Shown here piece by piece: positions 7,630-14,902 of a stretch of DNA of 58,100 nt. The stretch's first letter is position 1, and each line of letters opens with the position of its first letter. The stretch is from Bacteroidales bacterium (GTDB lineage: Bacteria > Bacteroidota > Bacteroidia > Bacteroidales > P3), in contig JAFWZP010000066.1 in assembly GCA_017522255.1 (NCBI GenBank), positions 1 to 58,100 on the forward strand, in the 5' to 3' direction. A model generated the notes under the pieces. That model did not search any database and was not told the DNA's origin. It was given only the letters and a program-made list of their open reading frames with translations. The translations under genes were made by a program, and so were the position numbers.

Positions 7630-8244
7630 ATGCACATAGCTATAGCAGGTAATATAGGATCGGGAAAAACAACTCTTACTGGATTGTTGGCGAAGCATTT
7701 AGGATACGAAGCTGTTTATGAAAACAATTCGAACAATCCGTATATAAATAGTTTTTACGAAGATATGCGACGTTGGTCTTTCAACTTGCAAATATACTTT
7801 TTGCATACCCGTTTTAAACAAATAGTGGATATAAAAAAATCTTGCAACAATATAGTTCAAGATCGCACAATATACGAAGATGCTTATATTTTTGCTCCCA
7901 ATTTACATGCTATGGGACTTATGAATACAAGAGATTTTGAAAACTATCAAGCTATATTTGAACTTTTGTCTTCGTTTATTCAACCACCTGACTTGTTGAT
8001 ATATTTGAAGGGTAATGTGCCTGCATTGGTAAAACAGATACAAAAACGAGGTAGAGAATACGAAAATAGTATTCGTTTAGACTATCTTACTAGTTTAAAT
8101 CAGCGCTACGAGGATTGGATAACAGAATACGATAAAGGAAAATTGTTAGTAATAGATATCGAAGAACTGAATTTTGCTGATAAACCGGAAGATTTGGGCG
8201 TGGTTATAGACAAAATAAATGCCGAGATAAACGGATTATTTTAA
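7630..8244 (+). CDS. Deoxynucleoside kinase (dNK family)
   Basis: The enzyme phosphorylates deoxynucleosides with ATP in the salvage pathway, probably deoxyadenosine or deoxyguanosine by similarity to the bacterial dAK/dGK group. Seen in the 204-aa sequence: P-loop GNIGSGKTTL (residues 7-16), a Glu after the P-loop beta strand (E31 in YENNSNNPY), the DR motif QDRTIYEDA (D78-R79), and the LID arginines in KRGREYE (residues 140-146). Length fits the family. The stop overlaps the next start by one base (TAATG at 8242-8246), so it is probably translated with kdsB. Confidence 0.88.
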   Translation: MHIAIAGNIGSGKTTLTGLLAKHLGYEAVYENNSNNPYINSFYEDMRRWSFNLQIYFLHTRFKQIVDIKKSCNNIVQDRTIYEDAYIFAPNLHAMGLMNTRDFENYQAIFELLSSFIQPPDLLIYLKGNVPALVKQIQKRGREYENSIRLDYLTSLNQRYEDWITEYDKGKLLVIDIEELNFADKPEDLGVVIDKINAEINGLF

Positions 8245-9011
8245 TGAGTAATATTAAAAATAACAAGATGAAAGTATTAGGAATTATACCTGCACGTTAC
8301 GCTTCCACACGTTTTCCCGGCAAGCCATTGGCACTTATTGATGGCAAAGCGATGATACAGCATGTGTACGAGGGTGTAAAAAAAATAAGTGTACTTTCGG
8401 ATATTGTGGTAGCCACTGATGATATGCGCATAGCAAATTGTGTAAAAACATTTGGTGGCAAAGTGGCTATGACTAAAGAAACTCATCGTAGTGGAACAGA
8501 TAGATGTGGAGAAGTGTTGGAACAATACCAAAACGAGGGTAAAGAATACGATGTAGTAATAAATATACAAGGCGACGAACCAAATGTAGAACATTCTCAA
8601 ATAGAAACTTTAGTAAAGTGTTTTGAAGATACAGATGTGCAGATAGCCACTCTTAAGAAACAAATTTTCTTAAAAGATGAACTTTTTTCGCCGAATGTCG
8701 TAAAAGTGGTGTGTGAAAAGAATGGCGAAGCTATATATTTTAGTCGTTTCGCTGTGCCATATATGCGTGGAATAGAAGAAAAAGAATGGCTTCAGAAACA
8801 AAAATATTATAAACATATAGGAGTATATGCTTATAGATGTGACGTTTTAAAGAAATTAGTAGAGCTGAAACAAACGGAATTGGAGATAGCAGAATCGTTG
8901 GAACAATTGAGATGGATAGAAAATGGATTTAAGATAAGGGTAGAGGATACAACGATTGAAAATATCGCTATAGACACTCCTGAAGATTTATTAAAACTGA
9001 AAAATAAATAA
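8244..9011 (+). CDS. kdsB: 3-deoxy-manno-octulosonate cytidylyltransferase KdsB
   Basis: KdsB activates Kdo as CMP-Kdo for lipid A-core assembly in the cytosol. Nucleotidyltransferase motifs are IIPARYASTRFPGKPLA near the N-terminus, TDDMRIA, HRSGTDRCGE and VINIQGDEP (metal-site Asp). The C-terminal LRWIENGFKIRV and IDTPEDL are also typical. The frame opens at ATG 8244, which overlaps the kinase stop. ATG at 8268 (MKVLGIIPARY) gives the usual family N-terminus and may be the true start. Length is 247-255 aa, normal for the family. Co-transcribed with the kinase and the SPOR protein (4 bp gap). Confidence 0.95.
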   Translation: MSNIKNNKMKVLGIIPARYASTRFPGKPLALIDGKAMIQHVYEGVKKISVLSDIVVATDDMRIANCVKTFGGKVAMTKETHRSGTDRCGEVLEQYQNEGKEYDVVINIQGDEPNVEHSQIETLVKCFEDTDVQIATLKKQIFLKDELFSPNVVKVVCEKNGEAIYFSRFAVPYMRGIEEKEWLQKQKYYKHIGVYAYRCDVLKKLVELKQTELEIAESLEQLRWIENGFKIRVEDTTIENIAIDTPEDLLKLKNK

Positions 9012-9015
9012 ACTG

Positions 9016-10881
9016 ATGAATATAACAAATTATATAGTAGAATTTTTGAAGCAGGGAAATATTGTTGAAATAAAGGGAATAGGAACTTTGTCTCCTAAGA
9101 CTATTTCTACACGTTTCGATGACGAAACAAAAACTTATTTTCCCACACTGCAAACAGTAGAATTTTCTACAATATGCAATGGCAATGAACAGATTATAAG
9201 TTATATTGCGAAGCAAGAATTTATTGGAGTTACAACTGCCGAAAAATTGTGGGAAAATTATATTGCTGCACTCAATGATAAATTAAAGGTAGATGGTAAA
9301 CATGAGTTTCCTGAAGTGGGAGAACTTATATTGAATGCCGAAACCGGTTACACATTTAATGTATTTGATGGAGTGAATTTTTCGAAAGCAACTCGAAATT
9401 TGCCCATATTAGATAGAGTGATGACATACGAATTGGATGCTGAAAGAGAAAATCCTTTTGATAAATTTGATCATCCTGTTATTCCTTCGCAACAAGAAGA
9501 AGCATCTACGGTTGAGGAACAACCACAAGAACAAGAAGATGTACCACTTGAAGACGAGAAAGTTGAGAAAGAAGAACCACAAGAACAAGAATACGTAGAA
9601 GAAACTATAGAAACAGTAAATACTACTGAATCCGGTTCCGAAACAGAAGAAAATAGAGAATCGGAAGAAAAAATAGTAGAAATGGATAATGATAATATGG
9701 AGGATAAAAAAGAAGAGCAAGAAGAGGATGGAAATCAATCAGAAGCGTCAGATTTAAATAAGTCAATAGAAGAAGAAATTGATGAAAAAGATAAACATAA
9801 TGTAAACGACAATAAAAAGAAAAAGGAAAAGAAAAAGAAGAAAGGTAAAAAGAAAAAAATAATTATCCCGATTATTATATTGTTGCTGCTTCTATTGTTA
9901 GGTGGAGCGTATTATTATTTCGTTGTGGTTAAGGATATGAATATTCCATTCATAAACGAAAAAAATGAAACAACAGAAGTAGCCGAAGCAAATGCTGAGA
10001 GCGATATTCAGTCAAAAGAAGTAGAGAATGCAGAAGAAATAGATAGCGAAGAAAGTGCGTCTGATGGAATAATTGAAATAGAAGAGGTAGACACAGAAGA
10101 AAGTGATGAAGTTGAAGCGAAAATTTCTGATGAAGAAGTTGGTGCTGAAGCAGAAGAGATTGCAGAGTCCGATGAAAAGGTGAAACGACTAGACTTGTTT
10201 AAAGGAGAAAACTCCTATACTTTTGATTATACGCTTGTTGCAATCGAAGATAAAGATGAAGTAATAAAATCGACATGCAAAGTTCTAGTGGCAAGTATGA
10301 GGCCTCAAATAAAGTCGTTCTTGAAAAAACAACGTTATTCAACAGCTGTAGAACCAATGGAAGAACGAATGAATGAGTATGTTATAAAACGATTGAAAGA
10401 ATTGTTTGACGATAACTTTTTCCATCCTGCACGTTTGATGAGTTATGATAATTATATAACAGATTATTGCACAAACAACTTGCAACGTCAGCGCATATCC
10501 AGAGCTAAGAAAACGATTATTTCAGAAATTCAGATGAATGATATAATGTTGGAATTTTTGAATGAGTTGATAGAAGCCGGTGTTGTAACAAAAGACAAAA
10601 TAGTGGCACCGGCACCTAAACCTAAAGTAGTACCTACTGCAGATATACGTTTGCGTTCGAAACAGGGATTTGATATTATATCAGGATTCTTTAAGAGCAG
10701 AGATAATGCTGTAAAAGAAGCACATCGTTTTAGCAGAAGAGGAGCAGATGCATATGTTATAGCTAAAGGTAATTTATATTATGTATCTTTAGGTTCGGCA
10801 CCATCACAAACTGCAGCAGAAGCTTTGTTGAGGCAATTGAAGACATGGAATAAAGAAAATATGGTTATCAAAAAATGGTAG
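9016..10881 (+). CDS. HU/CCDC81-like, transmembrane, SPOR-domain protein
   Basis: The 621-aa protein has three parts. Residues about 1-140 resemble the paired HU-like (CCDC81-type) domains of Bacteroidetes: NYIVEFLKQGNIVEIKGIGTLSPK, then FPEVGELILNAETGYTF. Residues about 150-280 are a very acidic Glu-rich linker ending in a lysine block. One hydrophobic helix spans about 282-306. A second acidic linker follows, then an alpha-helical part, then a SPOR domain at about 541-621 (QGFDIISGFFKSRDNAVKEAHRF...LYYVSLGSAPSQTAAEALLRQL). SPOR domains bind denuded peptidoglycan, usually at the septum. With no signal peptide and lysines before the helix, the HU part should be cytoplasmic and the SPOR part periplasmic. 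A link between nucleoid and septal wall is an inference. Confidence 0.85.
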   Translation: MNITNYIVEFLKQGNIVEIKGIGTLSPKTISTRFDDETKTYFPTLQTVEFSTICNGNEQIISYIAKQEFIGVTTAEKLWENYIAALNDKLKVDGKHEFPEVGELILNAETGYTFNVFDGVNFSKATRNLPILDRVMTYELDAERENPFDKFDHPVIPSQQEEASTVEEQPQEQEDVPLEDEKVEKEEPQEQEYVEETIETVNTTESGSETEENRESEEKIVEMDNDNMEDKKEEQEEDGNQSEASDLNKSIEEEIDEKDKHNVNDNKKKKEKKKKKGKKKKIIIPIIILLLLLLLGGAYYYFVVVKDMNIPFINEKNETTEVAEANAESDIQSKEVENAEEIDSEESASDGIIEIEEVDTEESDEVEAKISDEEVGAEAEEIAESDEKVKRLDLFKGENSYTFDYTLVAIEDKDEVIKSTCKVLVASMRPQIKSFLKKQRYSTAVEPMEERMNEYVIKRLKELFDDNFFHPARLMSYDNYITDYCTNNLQRQRISRAKKTIISEIQMNDIMLEFLNELIEAGVVTKDKIVAPAPKPKVVPTADIRLRSKQGFDIISGFFKSRDNAVKEAHRFSRRGADAYVIAKGNLYYVSLGSAPSQTAAEALLRQLKTWNKENMVIKKW

Positions 10882-10907
10882 CATAAATAATTAATAGTTA
10901 GAATATA

Positions 10908-10946
10908 AAACTGCAAAGGATTCTTTTGAGATATCTTTTGCAGTTT
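10908..10946 (+). terminator. Terminator after the HU-SPOR gene
   Basis: AAACTGCAAA (10908-10917) and TTTGCAGTTT (10937-10946) form a 10-bp stem, followed by a short CTTTTG tract. It separates the kdsB operon from trmB, or attenuates read-through into it. Confidence 0.6.
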
Positions 10947-10971
10947 CTTTTGAATAATATTGAAAAATAAA

Positions 10972-11637
10972 ATGGGAAAGAATAAATTAGAACGTTTCGA
11001 GGAAAATCTTACATTTCCAAATCTCTTTCAAGTATCTTACGAGTTTTTGCAACAAAATACTTTTCAATTAAGAGGAAAATGGAATAGTGATTTTTTTAAA
11101 AATGACAATCCTATAGTTTTGGAATTAGGCTGTGGTAAAGGCGAATATACTATAAACCTTGCAAAGAAGTATCCTAATAAAAACTTTATAGGCATAGATA
11201 TTAAAGGTGCCAGACTATGGAGAGGATGTAAAACCTCTAATGAAGAAAAAATGACTAATGTTGCCTTTTTACGTACAAGAATACAGTTGATAGAATATTT
11301 TTTTGCACAAAACGAAGTATCTGAAATATGGATTACTTTTCCCGATCCTCAACTTAAGAAACCAAACAAACGCCTTACATGCGAACGTTTTTTGTCGTAT
11401 TATAAAAATATAGCGAAACCAAATACAATTATACATTTAAAAACAGATTCCTATGAGTTATATGATTATACTTTAAACGAAGTAATTCATCAAGGACATT
11501 ACAAAGTTTTGTTTAATACAGATGATTTGTATTTTTCGGATTTTCAAGATGATGTTAAAGCTGTTAGGACATTTTATGAACAAATGTTTCTCAACGAAGG
11601 AAAGAAAATTACATATTTACAATTCCTGCTTAATTAA
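10972..11637 (+). CDS. trmB: tRNA (guanine-N7-)-methyltransferase TrmB
   Basis: TrmB methylates G46 in the variable loop of tRNAs with S-adenosylmethionine. Visible motifs: SAM-binding ELGCGKGEYTINLAKKYPNKNFIGIDIKGARLW, the family signature ITFPDPQLKKPNKRLTCERFL, and HLKTDSYELYDYT. ATG 10972 (MGKNKLERFEENLTFPN) is preferred; an upstream in-frame TTG at 10960 would add four residues and lies close to the preceding hairpin. About 221 aa, normal for the family. The hairpin element at 11665-11720 may serve as its terminator. Confidence 0.93.
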   Translation: MGKNKLERFEENLTFPNLFQVSYEFLQQNTFQLRGKWNSDFFKNDNPIVLELGCGKGEYTINLAKKYPNKNFIGIDIKGARLWRGCKTSNEEKMTNVAFLRTRIQLIEYFFAQNEVSEIWITFPDPQLKKPNKRLTCERFLSYYKNIAKPNTIIHLKTDSYELYDYTLNEVIHQGHYKVLFNTDDLYFSDFQDDVKAVRTFYEQMFLNEGKKITYLQFLLN

Positions 11638-11664
11638 ATTGTTTGCTTTTGGATAATATATTAA

Positions 11665-11720
11665 AGGCAACTTCTAAAAATTGCTTTGCAAGTGATTTGC
11701 AGAATTTTTAGAAGTTGCCT
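11665..11720. repeat. Internally deleted MITE-like copy (56 bp)
   Basis: Perfect 18-bp inverted ends AGGCAACTTCTAAAAATT (11665-11682) and complement (11703-11720). The 20-bp centre matches the inner side of the right end of copy 1 (GCTTTGCAAGTGATTT), so this is a shortened form of the same element. It lies 28 bp after trmB and could act as its transcription terminator. Confidence 0.75.
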
Positions 11721-12005
11721 AAAGGAATCCTATCCTAACCATACGATGAAAGCCGTCTTGTGAAGAAAATTTAGAGTTAGTAACTTTGTAAGGTTACGAT
11801 ATATTTAAAGCCTAGATTAGGATTTAGAAGAGGCTTAAACGAAAACACCATTCGACTTTTGACTTTCGACAAAAAACTCTCTATACCATTCTATACTTTC
11901 TCAACCCTTTAAAACTCGTAGTCTTGACAAAAAAACTTTCTAATCCCTTAAACAAGTTTTTATTTCTCGTAAGATTAGGTTTTAATTCAGTAGGAAGACG
12001 ATTTT

Positions 12006-12089
12006 GGGAACGACCCTTTCCCATTTGGGAACGACCCTTTCCCACGTGGGAACGACTGCTTCCCATCCGGGATCGGCTCCTTCCCAAAA
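12006..12089. repeat. Array B: four tandem 21-bp dyad units
   Basis: Units run 12006-12026, 12027-12047, 12048-12068 and 12069-12089. Each has GGGAA-N7-TTCCC arms (unit 4 GGGAT/TTCCC), with a CGACCCT-like centre and a 4-bp spacer (ATTT, ACGT, ATCC, AAAA). Because 21 is divisible by three, the array gives spurious repetitive peptides in several frames. Confidence 0.85.
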
Positions 12090-12124
12090 ACAACTTCAGT
12101 GTAAATCAAATTTAATGTAACCTT

Positions 12125-12658
12125 ATGTCTACGATATGCCAACTTCACGCCAATCTGAAATATTATTTGTGTATGCAACTTGTTGATATGCGTAAGCAGT
12201 TTCAGGGATTGCAAGGAATCATAAATCAAGAAATAAAAAGATACCTTACCCAAGACGAGGCATTCATCTTTATAGGCAAAACCGGTACTACTGCCAAAAT
12301 ACTACATCGCGAAGGTAATGGCTTAACGCTATATGTCCGCAAGTTGAGTAGTGGACGTTTTCAAATACCTAAAATAAACAAAGATCAATGCACTTGCACG
12401 CTTGAATATCGTGAATTTGTTCGTTTGATTTTGGGTGAAAAATGGGAAATTGAGGCGAGGCAACATCTCAATCTTACAACCTCCTTCCTTTCAGGGGTGG
12501 GTTTAGGAGAGACTCAAATCTTTAACAGGGTTCACCGTAAAGTTACATCCTGTCTTATTATGATTCCTTTAATATATCATTTTGAACTCTTACACTTTCG
12601 GTATGTATTTGTTCCATTATTTTTTGTACAAATTCCAATGATATTCCGAGTTCTTTAG
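12125..12658 (+). CDS. Orphan IS66-family accessory protein TnpB (Orf2)
   Basis: Residues about 1-105 match IS66 Orf2/TnpB: KYYLCMQLVDMRKQFQGLQGII, EAFIFIGKTGTTAKILHREGNGLTLYVRKLSSGRFQIP and EYREFVRLILG. TnpB is needed for IS66 transposition with the TnpC transposase. No tnpA or tnpC is next to it and no IS66 ends were seen, so this is a stranded remnant or an adopted gene. After about residue 110 the frame continues without family similarity and runs 101 bp into the convergent DAHP synthase gene. The real functional end is therefore uncertain. It follows array B by 35 bp. Confidence 0.65.
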   Translation: MSTICQLHANLKYYLCMQLVDMRKQFQGLQGIINQEIKRYLTQDEAFIFIGKTGTTAKILHREGNGLTLYVRKLSSGRFQIPKINKDQCTCTLEYREFVRLILGEKWEIEARQHLNLTTSFLSGVGLGETQIFNRVHRKVTSCLIMIPLIYHFELLHFRYVFVPLFFVQIPMIFRVL

Positions 12659-13601
12659 CTATATGCAGTCTGCTTTCTAATACTTCTTGCCATCTATTTA
12701 TTTGCAATACGCTCAAGTTATTGTCGGCTTTTATTAAGGCTATTTGTTTACTTACATCTATGCGTTGAGATAGAATTGCTAATAACTCTTGATCCAACAT
12801 ATCTATTTTTTTTCGAAGTAAATTGAGTTCAATAGGTGTTGTATTGGAATTTTTTCGTATAATTAGATTGCTTAATAAGTTATCAAATTCGGCTGGGGAA
12901 AGTTGCTGTTCGCTGTCTGTAAGTGCTTTTTCGGGATAAGGGTGAACTTCAATCATTAGTCCGTCAAAGTTTAAATCCATTGCTATTTGTGATACGGATT
13001 GGACTATTTGCCTATTCCCCGATATATGACTTGGATCGCATATTAATGGTAAATCGGGATGTGTACGTTTGATTTCTATAGGAATTTCCCAAAGGGGATT
13101 GTTTCGAAATCCATAGTTGTTATGTGTAAAAAAACCTCGATGTATAGCTGCAATATTTGTTATACCGACATTTTTAATGCGTTCTATGGCTCCTATCCAC
13201 AATTTTACATCAGGAATAGGAGGGTTTTTTATCATTGTAGGTATATCTATTCCTTTTAAGCTTTCAGACAATTCGTTCATCGAAAATGGATTGCTCGATG
13301 TACGTGCACCTATCCAAATAACATCAATATTATATTTCAAACATAATTCTATATGTATGGGTTGAGCTACCTCTACTGCAAAAGAAACATTCGGATTTTG
13401 TGCTTTGTAGTCTTTTATCCATTTTAGTCCATCTTCACCTACTCCTTCAAACCCACCTGGACGGGTGCGAGGTTTCCATATCCCACAACGTATAAGGTCG
13501 ACTTGTTTGTTTGCATTGAGATAGGGGATTATATCGGCAAATTGTTCTTTGCTTTCGATACTACAAGGTCCTGCTATTATATAAGGTCTTTTCTTAACCA
13601 T
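12558..13601 (-). CDS. Bifunctional DAHP synthase / chorismate mutase
   Basis: The N-terminal domain (about residues 1-250) is a type I-beta DAHP synthase, first step of the shikimate pathway: IAGPCSIES (metal Cys13), WKPRTRPGGFEG, AAIHRGF, CDPSHISG and MIEVHPYPEKAL. The C-terminal domain (about 258-340) is an AroQ-type chorismate mutase: LRKKIDMLDQELLAILSQRIDVSKQI. The order synthase-mutase is known from Porphyromonas and Prevotella, where the mutase part gives feedback control by prephenate. The length of 347 aa fits. It starts one base after the M16-like stop, so it is the last gene of that operon. Confidence 0.92.
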   Translation of the reverse strand: MVKKRPYIIAGPCSIESKEQFADIIPYLNANKQVDLIRCGIWKPRTRPGGFEGVGEDGLKWIKDYKAQNPNVSFAVEVAQPIHIELCLKYNIDVIWIGARTSSNPFSMNELSESLKGIDIPTMIKNPPIPDVKLWIGAIERIKNVGITNIAAIHRGFFTHNNYGFRNNPLWEIPIEIKRTHPDLPLICDPSHISGNRQIVQSVSQIAMDLNFDGLMIEVHPYPEKALTDSEQQLSPAEFDNLLSNLIIRKNSNTTPIELNLLRKKIDMLDQELLAILSQRIDVSKQIALIKADNNLSVLQINRWQEVLESRLHIAKELGISLEFVQKIMEQIHTESVRVQNDILKES

Positions 13602-13602
13602 T

Positions 13603-14889
13603 TTATCCTACAATTATTTGAGTCATACTATCTTTATTAAGGTAGATATTTGATATTTCATATATTTTAGTGGGTGTTATATTATCAATACTTTTTAAGT
13701 AGTTGTCTGTAAATAGTTCTGTAGAGTGATTTGTAACCATTTGTTTGTGTCGTTCCGAAATTTCAAATACACCATCTATACTTCTTATAAAATCACCAAT
13801 TAGATAATTTTTAACTACTTCTAATTCTTCGGTGCTTATAGGTGTAGAACATATATCTTGAAGTTCGTTATATATATCTTCTATTGCATTATCTTTTACT
13901 TCTTTTCCCACTTCAGTGGTTATAAAGAAAACACATGTACCTCTTATTGCTTGTACCATTGAATATATAGAATAGCAATAGCCTTTTTCTTCACGTATTT
14001 TGGTGGTTAGTTTGCTACCAAAGTATCCTCCTAATATAGTGTTGGCAATCATTAAGTCTGTAAAATCAGTTGTATCCCAAGAGGTATTCAATACTTTACC
14101 TATACGTATAGCACTTTGCACTGCATCTTGTTTGGGTACGTAAATTTTTTTTGGTTGTGTAAATATCGGTTGTGGTATTATAGGAGTAAACGATTGTTCT
14201 CTAATTGGGTTACCAAATAATTGGTTTATAATAGCAAGTATGTTCTTATCGATATTACCCGAAGCGAATATTGTACAATTATTTAATTTATAGTTTTTGT
14301 TGTGAAAGTTTCTGACATCTTCAATAGTTAGTAAATCAAAATCAACTTCTGAAGCAAATGAGCCATACACATGATTACGACCATATATTGACTCGTAGAA
14401 TTTTTTACGAGCCAAATATTGGGGCTTCATTATGTCGTTTAGATAGTTTTGTTTGTATTTTTTTAAAGCTACTTCAAATTCATTGTCAGGAAATGTAGCT
14501 TCGGTAAATATTTCATACAAAAGAGGAAGAATCTCTTCTGCATATTTTTTTATCATAAGTACCGAAATTGAAGAAATTGTAGAGTCGTTATATTTTTCTA
14601 TATATACACCTCTGTAATCCAATATTTCGGCTATTTGTTTGGCTGTATGTTTGCTTGTGCCTTCCGTTATAAGTTTATTGACAAATAGAGATGTTAGTTT
14701 TTTTGTTTGATAAGCTTTTCCTGCTTCAAAAACGAAGTCTATTTTTACAATATCGATACTATCGCTTTTGAATACCACTATATTTTTTCCATTATCCATT
14801 GTATAGTAGGAAGGTAATAGCTTGTTTGTATCTATTGATGAAGTTTTTAATATTAAGTTGCCTTTAGGATTTATACTTCGGTTTATCAT
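13603..14889 (-). CDS. M16-family peptidase-like protein lacking the zinc motif
   Basis: The 428-aa protein has the M16 (pitrilysin/insulinase) two-domain fold pattern: N-terminal FEAGKAYQTKKLTSLFVNKLITEGT, middle FASGNI, and the C-terminal half GGYFGSKLTTKIREEKGYCYSIYS, the R/Y substrate-site region. The HxxEH zinc motif expected before the EGT segment is absent: residues 67-73 read SLFVNKL. It should therefore be non-catalytic, like the partner subunits of heterodimeric M16 proteases. No signal peptide is visible. It lies between a TonB receptor (13 bp gap) and DAHP synthase (1 bp gap); no catalytic M16 partner is in the window. Confidence 0.85.
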   Translation of the reverse strand: MINRSINPKGNLILKTSSIDTNKLLPSYYTMDNGKNIVVFKSDSIDIVKIDFVFEAGKAYQTKKLTSLFVNKLITEGTSKHTAKQIAEILDYRGVYIEKYNDSTISSISVLMIKKYAEEILPLLYEIFTEATFPDNEFEVALKKYKQNYLNDIMKPQYLARKKFYESIYGRNHVYGSFASEVDFDLLTIEDVRNFHNKNYKLNNCTIFASGNIDKNILAIINQLFGNPIREQSFTPIIPQPIFTQPKKIYVPKQDAVQSAIRIGKVLNTSWDTTDFTDLMIANTILGGYFGSKLTTKIREEKGYCYSIYSMVQAIRGTCVFFITTEVGKEVKDNAIEDIYNELQDICSTPISTEELEVVKNYLIGDFIRSIDGVFEISERHKQMVTNHSTELFTDNYLKSIDNITPTKIYEISNIYLNKDSMTQIIVG

Positions 14890-14902
14890 AATATCTTTCT
14901 TT

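Noticed and set aside
12006..12089. CRISPR array
   Set aside because: The units are directly adjacent 21-bp repeats without unique spacers of normal length, no leader and no cas genes are near. The same holds for the arrays at 1756, 7271, 24535 and 37338.
11881..12253. Small repetitive proteins (GKGRSQ-type peptides)
   Set aside because: They are translations of array B, whose 21-bp period keeps all frames open. There is no sign of real coding.
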